A stretch of 64,000 bases of DNA from assembly GCA_937625935.1 (NCBI GenBank), contig OW569377.1:310001-374000 (forward strand), given 5' to 3'. Below are positions 31,501-40,966 of the stretch, piece after piece. The translations under genes were made by a program, and so were the position numbers. Positions within the stretch are counted from its first letter, which is position 1. Each line of letters opens with the position of its first letter. The notes beneath the pieces were generated by a model that saw only the letters and a list, made by a program, of their open reading frames with translations, searched no databases and was not told the origin of the DNA. This DNA comes from Tetramitus jugosus (taxonomy: Eukaryota; Heterolobosea; Eutetramitea; Acrasida; Vahlkampfiidae).

Positions 31501-31917
31501 AATGGTCGTTCGTTGTGCCCTCTCGAGTTGTTCAATCTGCTCAGAACGCTTCTGACGGTCATGACTTGACGATTCTTGTGGCGTCGAAGGGTATTCCTCA
31601 TCGGGCCGCCGTACATGCTTCTTTTGCGCCAAAATCATCTCCAGCAATTTCTCCTTGTACCGTCGATTGAACATGCCACAGCAAGGTTGCAAGAAGAGCA
31701 CATAACCAGAAACAAGCAAAAATGCCAGAATAATATTAATGTAAAATGTGACGTCTACTCCACCATCTCTGAGCTTATCGAAAAAATCGGTAGAATTCTT
31801 GGTTGCATTGTTCGCTTCCACAAGAAAACTATCGACAATAAATTGGGAAATGTCCTTTGTGTTTGCCGATGGCATTGTGGATGCAAATGCCCATTTATTC
31901 TCGTATGAATCATCCAT
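28540..31917 (-). CDS. OSCA/TMEM63 (CSC1-like) mechanosensitive or osmosensitive channel
   Basis: 1125 residues, single exon, ATG at 31917. An N-terminal helix (residues about 56-78) is followed by a long charged cytosolic segment, two helices, a large cytosolic domain with the RNA-recognition-like fold of the family (FCVSIRGIPP ... KSSGFGIIVFDTVEAARSFC), and then the C-terminal pore region (DUF221/RSN1_7TM) with at least seven helices. The hallmark YEYAYMHWVLSITLAYSLFS and the following PCGLLYFVYKYFIDR are conserved. Family members conduct cations in response to membrane tension or osmotic shock. Contractile-vacuole or plasma-membrane location is plausible in an amoeba but not shown by the sequence. 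Confidence 0.92.
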   Translation of the reverse strand: MDDSYENKWAFASTMPSANTKDISQFIVDSFLVEANNATKNSTDFFDKLRDGGVDVTFYINIILAFLLVSGYVLFLQPCCGMFNRRYKEKLLEMILAQKKHVRRPDEEYPSTPQESSSHDRQKRSEQIEQLERAQRTTITLNAASKSKNADSELSVEDGEVIDSSPVVSNEQNTISSPQTVSFATEPTEIVVEESSKPLRRAYNKVVLFLRKFVKFWVNRIVFLWVTLMTLIIPSMRHRDRDRLTEKYGRDMAAYVFFQQMLIFALGACSLIGLGSLLPVHLTGTLPPDVDRSSSTFLLRTSVNMRLKEPNILYLHVGLTILFILLFFMFGIVRFLCHPIIRTINYESADDEKFCSTDFDENYLVKMTDWNTVRPLWARMTMLGMSVARTKEELDSSTNSVFLASPFCVSIRGIPPLMNQQAFLDIVHSAAKCVSDKQLDNHILKAVLIPDLRKRVELENRLILLKEQLEHVQYEMRRKKDNSPVSVLSCCGRDVFDGGKFHVRRSYDAIEYYTKHIEYLERDIAQWDALYARTYMVQNAKQGESSFIKPAENLFYESMVATKKIKPPKSSGFGIIVFDTVEAARSFCRYYRFRGLRIEQKEIENTLSVVKGIPFLKNKKTKEITPLDIPLVEVNPDEMEKNEDESQNTESQLISDTLVKIKKIQFDVTEKGKSTAANLIRRLDYFSFFSLRISRLDFEPEDMEMNNIFGFRDGGLVYFIRRVLIHIFLIIVFVLFCSPLSIASGVQSFLNLKFITISTAWLLRLTGTVGNLIFQYIPSLVVLIASSIMPSIIYFTAINSKNNTHGFVQRKIVERSYIYLVLSTLIIPSILLTSFDGIVKYFTGNEIWEKAFQNLFLPASGSFFINILLQKGLLKNSLDLYRIPNLIFYVIDIRFAQKIWRRISPKIARYMTAVEKLKAAEQTALYLEYEYAYMHWVLSITLAYSLFSPAVLPCGLLYFVYKYFIDRAIINDTYGHRRHISFNGATLGFKSDFLNHQRMAIMNVRILLGNCFIFVAFQCFFYGSKIVADKRFIPHTVIMASLALLLLVCIPLVSLLHWLIRKRNVWRNNYKNKDENHKTIPVDTVTKWYEPATPYKYIPLMTQRRSQSTVEESAQSEHKLGVSLD

Positions 31918-32666
31918 TTATCTCAGCCTATCAATCTATCGCCACACTTGACTTGACCAAAGCCTTTTTTCTTTTGTTTTCTTGTTCCTTGTGTGTGGGA
32001 CTCTATCAACGAATCTCTTTGTTGCTTGGTGAGTTTCCAGGGTACTTACGAACAACCTTTCCAAGAATTTTTTTTAACAGGCACAGAACGGATAGACGTT
32101 TGAGAGCTCCATGAAAGACATGGAAAGGGCAGAAAAACATCCAGCTTCCGAAAATCCGACACCCGACACCGGACTTGCGCATAGTTAAAAAAATCTTGAC
32201 GAGAAGTGGTCAATTTTCAGTGCCTGTTTATCCTTCCTTATGACTTGTTTCGGTCATTCGTTATTTGAGTCAGATCGTCGCTGAGAAAACGAAAACGACA
32301 AGGACGAGATTCAAATAACGAAAGACCCAGTTCACTTTTACCAAGATGATTCTTCTCAATGCGAAAAATAAGCACTCTCACTTTGCGCGTTAAAAAAGAT
32401 GGAATCTTGGCAGATGTCATCAAAGCGCATTACACATCATATCATTTCTCCGAGTTATAGGATCAAAAGGAGCACTTGGGAATTCATCCTGGTTTGCGAC
32501 ACGCCTTCACCGACGAAACCACGAAAAAAGCAAACGAAAAAAAAAGCAAAAAGCTTCCACCAAAAACGAACCAACAACAGCAGTAACAACACCACCAACC
32601 ACAACAACCCCTCTCAAAAAGGGATCTCACTCCAACCAAAAAAAAAACATACTCACACAAAGCAAC
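31918..32666. other. Intergenic region with an inverted repeat
   Basis: About 750 bases between two divergent genes. The part next to the Cyc8-type gene (about 32510-32660) is A/C rich and is probably its 5' UTR. An inverted repeat at 32252-32327 is listed separately. No coding sequence is supported. Confidence 0.5.
32252..32327. repeat. Inverted repeat, 20-nt arms
   Basis: GGTCATTCGTTATTTGAGTC (32252-32271) faces a reverse-complement copy at 32308-32327 with 18 of 20 positions matching and a 36-nt loop. It could be a hairpin in a transcript, a cruciform, or the remnant of a small inverted-repeat element. No coding potential. Confidence 0.65.
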
Positions 32667-35614
32667 ATGACGTCCACTACTCCTGCTTCTGCTTCCACTT
32701 CTAGTCACTCTCCTGTTGTTCAAAGGCTTGCTGTAGCCAATGAATCCGTATGGATGGATATTGGTATGTTGTTGATCACCATCACCAATGATCACAATCA
32801 CCACCACATCAATGATCACGCAATTCTCAACCAAAAAAAATTTTATTTTTTTGATTTTTTTTTCTGTGTGTCCAAACGAACTCGTTTTTTCAATGAACTT
32901 ACACACACCACTACGATTACTACTATTTTTGTTACCACTCTCACACAGGTCGATTGGCAGAACAAATGAATGACACTGATAAGGCACTACACGCCTTTGA
33001 AAGTGCTCTCCGTCACAATCCAAACAACATGAAGGCTCTCACTCAGATTGCGGGCATTTACAGAGCACGTGATCAATATGATAAGGCAGTCACATACTAC
33101 AAGAAGGCATTGAGTGTCGATGGAGACAATTCAGAGATTTGGGGCTCATTGGGTCACTGTTTCCTAATGATGGATGACCTTCATAAAGCCTACTCAAGTT
33201 ATCATCAAGCAGTGTACAATGACAAGTTACAAAACAAGGGCAAACAAGATCCACAGTTATGGTACGGAATAGGTATCTTGTATGAACGATATGGATCATT
33301 GGAGAATGCAGAAGAAGCGTTCACGACAGTGTTGAAGGAAGATCCTAATTTTGACAAGAATAATGAAATTTATTTTAGGATTGGTATCATTTATAAGCAA
33401 CAGCAAAAGTATGATCAGAGTCTGGAGTGTTTCAGTCATATTTTGTCGAATCCGCCCACTCCATTGACACAGCCTGATGTTTGGTTCCAGATTGGTCATG
33501 TTCATGAGCTGAAGAAGGATGTAAGTGATCGCTTATGCACACGCACTTTTTTTGCTTGTGATTTTTGTGTGTGCACATGTGCTGACTCTTTTTTTTTTGT
33601 TGTTGTTGATTATGATGAAAAACAATGATAATGAACTGAAAAACAAACAATACAGTTTGAAGAGGCAAAGAGATCCTACGAATATGTTCTCAAATTCAAC
33701 CCTACTCATGCCAAAGTGTTGCAACAATTGGGTTGGTTGTATCACATGAATCAACAATTTGGAAATCAAGATGTTGCCATTGGTTACTTGCAGAGATCGA
33801 TCGAGGCAGATGCGACCGATGGACAAACATGGTACTTGTTGGGTCGTTGCTTCATGGCTCAACAAAAGTATAGATTGGCCTATGACGCATATCAACAAGC
33901 AGTGTTCAGAGATGGACGCAATCCTACTTTTTGGTGCTCTATTGGTGTTCTGTACTATCAGATTAGTCAGTATAGAGATGCATTGGATGCGTATAGTAGA
34001 GCCATTCGATTGCATCCTTATTTGAGTGAAGTTTGGTTCGATTTGGGCACATTGTACGAGACGTGCAGTCAAATTCCTGATGCTCTCGATGCCTATCAAC
34101 GCGCTGCCGACCTGGATCCAAAGAATATGCAAATCCTTCAACGATTGAACATGTTGAGAAGTCAAGCAATGAAACCAGGTGGAATGGAAGGAAAGTCACA
34201 AAATGGATTGGCGCCTATTCAGTCAACATTGGACAGCGGAGTCAATCCAATGAGTATTCCATCTCGAGGACCCAATGGACCTAGCTATGGAGGTCCTCCT
34301 CATGATCTGCCTATGCCGAGGTCTGGTCCAATGGGCGGTGGTTATAATGATATGGGCAGAGGAGGTCCACCTCCTATGCCATCTCACGGCGGAGGACCAC
34401 CATCTGGTGTGCCTTCACAGCAAGGTTACAGTGGATCACAATTGCCATCGATGAACTCTGGTCCTCCACCATTGAACTCGATGGGCAATGGCCCACCACA
34501 GACCAACTCACCATATGGTGGAATGAGTGCAAACGCACCAAGCGGACCGTACTCTCATCAATATTCTCAGCAGGGACCACCTAATCCTCGTGGGGCACCA
34601 CCAGGAGGTATGGGTATGGGTGGACCACCAGGTAATAGAAACGAACCTTCTCCCTATCCTAGCATGAAGAATCAACCTCCACCACCATCATCTGGAATTG
34701 CACCGCCACCGCTCTCCTCAAATGGATCCTATAGCAATTATCAAGGACCTCCACCAAGCATGCATCAGCAAGGAGGTCCTTCTCCCAAGCCATCTCACAT
34801 GCAACAGCAAGGATCTTCTCATCATCATCCTCATCATGGTGGCTCTGGACCCTATGGCCCACCGCCATCAAAGGGTGGTCCCTATGGCCATGATTCCTAT
34901 GGTCCACCACCTTCGAGAATGAGCCCTCAGCCTCCAGCATCATCCATGCAGGGAGCACACTTGCCTCCACCTATGCATCACAATCAGCCACCTTCTCAGC
35001 AACAACAACAACAACAGCAAGGACCTCCTCACGGACACTTGCCTCCTCAACAGACAATACCTCCCATGCAACCATCACCTTCTTCTCATGCACCACCACC
35101 ACCACACATGGGCATGTCTACGTCACCACATTCCGCCTCTGGAGCACCAGTAGATTCTCATTTAAAGAGATCTTTTGATCAAGACAACTCTCAAGTACCA
35201 AAGAGACCAAAGTTAGCTCATACTGGAGCAAATCCACCAAAGAATCGCGGTGGTACCATGGACGACGACGAAGAGGAAGATGACGAAATGGTGATCAATG
35301 ATGAAGATGAAGGCAATGATCGCAACGGAGGTGGTTCAAGAAGAAGAACACCAACATCATCCTCTGTTCCACCTGGTCCCTACAACCAATCCAATGATCG
35401 AAGAACCACAGTTCAGCAGGACGACAACTCATACTTGCACAGCAACAGTCGCAGTCGCTTCGTCAGCAAGAAGAACAAGATTCGCTCGGAACCACCTTCA
35501 CTCGCTGTCTCTTCCTCTTCATCGGGCGGCAACAAGACAACGGGCAGTGGTGATCAGTCTAATCAACCTTCATCATCAGACAACAACAATAATCCATCAA
35601 AGAATGATGAGTAA
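32667..35614 (+). CDS. Cyc8/Ssn6-type TPR transcriptional co-repressor
   Basis: Three exons: 32667-32763, 32949-33520, 33656-35614. Introns of 185 and 135 nt (GTATGT...CACAG; GTAAGT...TACAG). Product 875 residues. The splices give WMDIGRLAEQ and ELKKDFEEAKRSY, both continuous TPR sequence. About nine to ten TPR motifs fill residues 30-395, including SEVWFDLGTLYETCSQIPDA, very close to the block conserved in yeast Cyc8/Ssn6. The rest is Pro/Gly/Gln/Ser rich, with a basic cluster VPKRPKL and an acidic DDDEEEDDE run. In yeast the protein works with Tup1 as a general repressor bridging DNA-binding factors and chromatin enzymes. UTX-type TPR proteins are related, but no demethylase domain is present here. 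Confidence 0.92.
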
Positions 35615-35715
35615 ACGTAAACAACAACAACAAAAAAACAATCTTTTCATGCAGTGTTGTTTTGTTGGGCGGCCAATAACAAATCTACAATCATCAATGA
35701 TATCAGAAACACTAG

Positions 35716-36087
35716 CTAGTACTTTGAACTCGTCGCTTTTAATACCTTGTAGTCTCTAACAACAGGAAACGCCTTACTCATTCTTCCATTGAGCAAAATA
35801 TTCATATTCTTAATCTCTCTCTCTGCTCTCTTAATCTTGTCGTGAATAATGTCAACATCAGTATCGTTTTTACTCGCATGAAACTCCTCCCTTATCGTAT
35901 CAATCAGATAATCCCTTACATTGTCATATTGCAATTGTTGTTGTTGTTGTTGTTTACTGCTAATGTTGTTGGGTCGATGGGTCATGGTCACTTCAAAAAT
36001 GGGCCATTGATAGGCAGTGCGTAACAGTGATCGATAGGCGGAGAGAACTTTGGTTCGGCGCAGAGAGCTGCTTGCTAACTGAGACAT
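35716..36087 (-). CDS. LYR-motif (Complex1_LYR) protein
   Basis: 123 residues, ATG at 36087. The N-terminus has RRTKVLSAYRSLLRTAYQWP, the LYR-family signature (here with Ala before Tyr-Arg). A short Gln run and the second family helix, YDNVRDYLIDTIREEFH, follow. LYR proteins are small, usually mitochondrial adaptors that bind acyl carrier protein and help assemble respiratory complexes, the Fe-S machinery or ETF. Which subfamily is not clear. Head to head with prefoldin 6, 121 bp apart. Confidence 0.75.
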   Translation of the reverse strand: MSQLASSSLRRTKVLSAYRSLLRTAYQWPIFEVTMTHRPNNISSKQQQQQQLQYDNVRDYLIDTIREEFHASKNDTDVDIIHDKIKRAEREIKNMNILLNGRMSKAFPVVRDYKVLKATSSKY

Positions 36088-36208
36088 TTTTTCTTCTTTT
36101 GTTGTTTTTGATGATGGAGAAATTTTTCGATTGATTGAAGCGGGAGTCGCAGAAAAGACTGGATTTGCCCTCCAAAAAACTCATCAACAGCAACAACATC
36201 AGAGAGAA

Positions 36209-36765
36209 ATGAATCCCCAACAACAACAACAAATTCAACAACAGTTCATGTTGGCTGTTGAGCAATACAATCAATACAATAATCAATTGCAAAAGAATGC
36301 TGATGGTATGGTTTTGTTGTTGTTCATTGTTTTTTGAAGCAAAAAAAAAATCATCATTTTCTTTCTGACTGACACCAAGATCAATCACACAAATGACATC
36401 ACAAATCACATGATCACTCAAAACTATTTCTAGAAATTACATCCAACAGACAAAAGGAAGCTACTGTTTTGGCTCAACTCAATGAAAATCAAATTGTGAA
36501 AAATGAATTTGATTTGTTGAGTGATGATTCTGCCATTTTCAAGCTGATTGGACCAGTGTTGGTCAAGCAAGAGTCATTTGAAGCAAAGGGCAACGTAGAG
36601 AAGCGTATTGAATACCTTCAAAAAGAAGAGCAACGATTGAAGAAGCGTAATGAAGAATTGGAGAAGGAAAATGGAAGTGTTTATGCAAAGATGGCAGGAA
36701 TACAACAATGGATTGTCAAGACTCAACAACAAGTGGCTCAATTGCAACAACAGCAATCTGCTTAA
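36209..36765 (+). CDS. PFD6: Prefoldin subunit 6
   Basis: Exon 1 is 36209-36305, the intron 36306-36433 (128 nt, GTATGG...TCTAG), exon 2 36434-36765; 142 residues. The splice gives KNADEITSNRQKEATVLAQL. Two long coiled-coil helices flank the beta-type prefoldin hairpin, with the family block IFKLIGPVLVKQESFEAKGN followed by VEKRIEYLQKEEQ. Prefoldin is the hexameric cytosolic chaperone that passes actin and tubulin to CCT. The Gln-rich start (MNPQQQQQ) replaces the usual short N-terminus. Length is near the family norm of ~130. Confidence 0.93.
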
Positions 36766-36828
36766 ATGCTTTTATTAAAAACAAAAAAATTATTGTAAAA
36801 ATCATTGTTTTTTGTTGATAAAGTTTGG

Positions 36829-38712
36829 TTACAAACTTGAGTTGTGTGGTTCCAACTCGTAAAAGTATCTGAGGTCTTGTCCCGTCTCGTGCACTGCCGA
36901 ACCAAACTTGGAAGCTGGTAATGTGATGGCAATGGTACCGTCACTGTAAATGATGGTTTGATTGTATCCTCGGTCAATCTCACCAAACGAAATTAGTATC
37001 TTTTGGGATTGTGAGGTGTCTGATATGAGTTCCTTCTTCATTCGTTCATCCTTGCACAAGTCGATCATTCTTTGAGAGAAGTGAGACAGGTAACCATTGA
37101 TGACGGTACTGGGCATGTTGACCAGTTGACTCTTTGGTACTTCTTCATCAAAATACATTGCCTCGTAGTCAACTTCGAATTCGTATTGGATCCCTGTGAC
37201 ATCTTCGACATCTTTCAAGTACTTTTTCAGATTTTGTTGATTGTCTCGAATGCCAATGCGTACTATCAGAGGTAACTTGTGTGATGGACAGTTTGCATAA
37301 GTGGTCATTAAGTCGTCACCAATCTTGTCAACATCAATACCGAACTGGGCAGGGTGGACTTGGATGTACAATATCCCAGTTATAATTCGAGTGAAGTACG
37401 ATGACTTACTGATATTGTTTTCACTCCAACAGAATCCAATCTGTTTGGAAGTAGTCAATTCTGCAAAAGCTTCTCTTTGGAGTGGATCCTGCAGGAAGAG
37501 TTCCAGTTTTTCAATCAACACCCGAAGATACTCTTCAATGAACGCGGGTATTCGTTCTCTACAAGAAGATTCAATCCCTTGAACATTGTATAGAGCTTCG
37601 CAATTACAAGTGAACGACATTATACCTACTATCTTGCTTAATTGCTTCAGATGTTCGTTCTTCTTTTCTAACAGCGCCAAAACTCCATTTCTTACATGAG
37701 GGGGCAATAATAATACAGAGTGAGCTGCTACAAGGTCTGCCAATTCAGATCCAGTATCACCCACATTCAATAGAAAATTCTTGGGAGCTACTTGTATTAC
37801 TAGCAGTCCCTCGCGTTGTAGGACTTGTACAAATGGTACAGTTTCAGTGTTGAACTCGAAAATAATCTTCTTTGCATAAACAACTTCGGAAAGAGCTTCC
37901 AAATGTTTGGAATTTTCTGAAACATATGTTACAATACGATCCGATAGACATTTCAAATAGTTGGAGATGATATGCAGTTCCAGATTTCCATGATACTCTT
38001 CCGGAATGTCTTCGAAAGATAAGCATGAGGCTTCATTAAATTCAAACTCGAGATCTAAGCAGGTAAATTGCTTAATTCTTCTTAAACATTCCACTTTTTG
38101 ACGGACTTCCTCTGGTATAGGAGAATCAATCTTCTTCTGTCCAAGTATGCCCAAGACTGTATCAAATATCTTGTTGTTGAGATTGGCAAACGATGTTAGT
38201 TCTTCGGCTGCCGATCTCTTGGTTCGAGCTTTGGCCAACTTGAATGCCTCAAACCAAGCTTCACACTCACGATATGTCTCTGTTGCAATATGAAACTCTC
38301 TCAATTCCTTATCAATAATACTCAGAGTAATTCCGTTGGTGTTCTTAGTACATTCAGGATTCAACTTTACATCTACCACTTCATAGAAATCAATGATACC
38401 CAAAGGTTTTTGATTATGTTTCTTTGTTTCCTTGGTGTAGTACGAGAGAATAGAGCACTCCAAACCAGAGTAGTACTGCAGAATAAAGTACCGCTTCTTC
38501 CAAGATTTAACTCTTGATCCCTCCTTCCACAAGTAACCGTCCCTCAGTGTGCTCGTTTCTCTCTCAACAAAAGCGACTTGAATCTCATGGTTCATGGGAG
38601 AGTCTAGTTCACTGTCGACATCATACGGTGATGATGTCATCATTCTCATATCTTCAAGAGCATAGGCACTCTGATAAATGTCTTCACCATTTGGAAATTC
38701 AATCTCTTCCAT
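36829..38712 (-). CDS. PH-domain protein with a threefold ~145-residue repeat
   Basis: 627 residues, single exon. A PH domain spans about 55-163: RDGYLWKEGSRVKSWKKRYFI, then GIIDFYEV, with the C-terminal helix Trp in ECEAWFEAF. Downstream, residues about 220-620 fall into three related units (about 220-364, 366-508, 510-620). Each has a helical part (ISNYLKCLSDRI / IEEYLRVLIEKL / INGYLSHFSQRM), then K(K/Q)I-x-F or KILISF, then GLLVIQVAPKNF / GILYIQVHPAQFG / GTIAITLPASKFG and a Gly-x-(D/E)L. The first two end with P-x-VR-x-G(V/I). I do not recognise the unit as a known domain. The PH domain suggests recruitment to phosphoinositides. Stop is 63 bp from that of prefoldin 6. Confidence 0.85.
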   Translation of the reverse strand: MEEIEFPNGEDIYQSAYALEDMRMMTSSPYDVDSELDSPMNHEIQVAFVERETSTLRDGYLWKEGSRVKSWKKRYFILQYYSGLECSILSYYTKETKKHNQKPLGIIDFYEVVDVKLNPECTKNTNGITLSIIDKELREFHIATETYRECEAWFEAFKLAKARTKRSAAEELTSFANLNNKIFDTVLGILGQKKIDSPIPEEVRQKVECLRRIKQFTCLDLEFEFNEASCLSFEDIPEEYHGNLELHIISNYLKCLSDRIVTYVSENSKHLEALSEVVYAKKIIFEFNTETVPFVQVLQREGLLVIQVAPKNFLLNVGDTGSELADLVAAHSVLLLPPHVRNGVLALLEKKNEHLKQLSKIVGIMSFTCNCEALYNVQGIESSCRERIPAFIEEYLRVLIEKLELFLQDPLQREAFAELTTSKQIGFCWSENNISKSSYFTRIITGILYIQVHPAQFGIDVDKIGDDLMTTYANCPSHKLPLIVRIGIRDNQQNLKKYLKDVEDVTGIQYEFEVDYEAMYFDEEVPKSQLVNMPSTVINGYLSHFSQRMIDLCKDERMKKELISDTSQSQKILISFGEIDRGYNQTIIYSDGTIAITLPASKFGSAVHETGQDLRYFYELEPHNSSL

Positions 38713-38903
38713 GGTAATGATGATTGCATAAGCAACAACAAGAAATCATAATCGCACTATTTCGTGGAAAACAGATTTCTCACGTGTAGAACCTTCGCCG
38801 GGAACGCGCAGTAGTCGGAGTCGGTCATTTACTGAAATTACAGCTTTTTGGGGAGCCATGAAAAAGTGTTTTTATGTTATACAAATGTGTTGTTACAATA
38901 GTT

Positions 38904-40708
38904 TTACACATTAATGGAATCTGCGCTACTTGCCGTTGGAGGAATGTCAATGGTTTTCTTTGCAGGAGGTCTCTTTCCATTTCTTTTTGGACCACTGGTT
39001 TTCTTTGCCATCGTGAGCCTCCCAGAATCATCCATCTCGTTCAAGTCAACAACTGTAGTCTTAAGAACGTTTGATGGTGGTTCTTCGACTGCTTCAACCT
39101 TTGGTTTAGGTTTTGGTGCATTAGGATTTGGTCCAAAACCAATCATTGGCTTCTTGTTATTGCTGGCAGAAGATTTACACTCCTTCTCAAGTTCTACAGG
39201 ATCAGCCCAAGTATCAACATGGTTCTCGAATTGCATCTTTAACCGTTCACACCTTTGTAAAAATTGCTTGCACACATCAATAAAGTCATTGGCCAAAAAC
39301 TCCACCTTGTTCTTCTTCTCATAGCTAAGCATAATGAGAGAGGTGAAAGGTTAGTACGTTCTTACTAGCAAACAACCAACCGCACACTCGATATCAACAA
39401 AGAATAAACAACAACAACAACAACATACTCGATCGTTAAAAAGTTTGTTCGACTCTGGACCGTCAAAGCAGTCAACTTGTCGTATGCGATCACAATTTCA
39501 GACTTGTCAGACTTTGGTTTGTTCTTGGCATCACCACCAGAAACTGAAGGCTTCTTAATAACAACATCAGACACTCCAAATGATAGCTCACGATCAACAA
39601 CTACACAAAAGACAAGCAAAAAGAAGCAAGAACAGAAAAAACAATGAGCATGAGAAACATCTTCCCATCGACACTGAAGCTAACAAAGGACAGAAACAAT
39701 AGAACACATACATGTCGAATCATTGAGCTTCAAAACTACACCTAGTGGCTTCGAAGCCTTATTAGCACCCATCTTTGTTGGACCTCCACCACCAAAGTTA
39801 ATATCAAGAGCTTTTGCCTTCTCACTAATAGCACTTGTTTTCTTGTCCTTTGTTGACGAATTTTTGCTGTTTGCATTCGCGTCACTCGTCGCTGATGCTG
39901 CAGCTTCTTCCTTTCGTTCCTTTGATGTTTTTTCAATGTTGATCACGAGTTCCTTGTCGACGTGAGAGACACCCAATGACAACAGAGAACTGTTGCTGAC
40001 CATGAAGCTCTGAGATTGACGAATACGATGCAATTGACGCACTAAGCTAACAATTGATTTCAGAGAAGTTAAGCTAGTGAACTTCATGAGTCGTTCTTCG
40101 TCTTCTGTAGCAGCTTGATCACCACTGCCCAGATAGATTAGCTTTAGAGTGAGAGAGTTATGATCAGCGTCCAACTGCTTCAATCGCTCATATGGCAAGA
40201 GAAAGTTCTTTTGCTTTCGAATTTTGTGACTCGTGCAAATGTGTCGCTGTGTTACGAGAAACTTTGTCTTCATGAGACGACCATACTGGAAGCAAGCAAT
40301 TGATAATTCATCAGTCAAGTGAAACGCCTTGTACAACAGAGGGTCCAAAGCTCCACTGCTAGAAACAGAATTCTTTCTCTCTAGCACTGGAGAATCCGTG
40401 GCAGCTGTAGTTGTTGTATTTGGCGCGCTTTTCGCTTCAGTCGGAGTTTTTGTCGTCGAGTTTCTATTTTCTTTTTTGGAGCTGTTGTCTACAGCGATGG
40501 GGGTAGGTGGTCTCGTTGCCGATTTTCGATCACCACCCGATTCTCCGCTGTCACTTGCCGTACTATTTTTTCGAATGACAACATCATCCACATCATCGGG
40601 AGCTCCAGTGTCAGTCAATGGAGTGGTCGGTGGCTGCAGTTGATTGCTGTTTCGAGAGGGTTTAGTTGGTGGTGGCGCAGGTGGCTGTTCACTCGTCGAT
40701 TTGAACAT
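38904..40708 (-). CDS. Uncharacterised protein with two possible PH/GRAM-like domains, three exons
   Basis: Exons 40708-39712, 39600-39429 and 39324-38904; introns 39711-39601 (111 nt) and 39428-39325 (104 nt), both with GTATGT donors. Product 529 residues. The splices give KLNDSTFVDRELSFG and LTIDYEKKNKVEFL. The N-terminus is Pro/Ser/Thr rich and disordered. Two blocks have the strand pattern of PH-like folds: first GRLMKTKFLVTQRHICTSHK to LVRQLHRIR, then IVIAYDKLTALTVQSRTNFL to FLQRCERLK, which resembles FERM-F3/GRAM-type closing helices. The C-terminal tail is Lys/Pro rich. The fold call is inference from strand spacing. No enzyme motif. Confidence 0.75.
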
Positions 40709-40966
40709 TTGTTGAGTTGGTGGTGTGATGCTGATTGTTTTTTCTTGGGATTATTTTTGTGTTTGTTGTTTCTCGTCTGTGTTGTTCGACAGACACATGT
40801 GCAACACGCGCACACTCTTGAGAAGAGTTAAGCCGCCACAAGTGTCGCGTGTCAAATGTCAAAAACAGTCAGCTACGATAACGATTGGTGAAGGATTGGT
40901 GGGATAGAGCGACTTTTGACCACAGAGGATATCTCCAAATTTGATGGATAATAACTTAGGAGTGTT

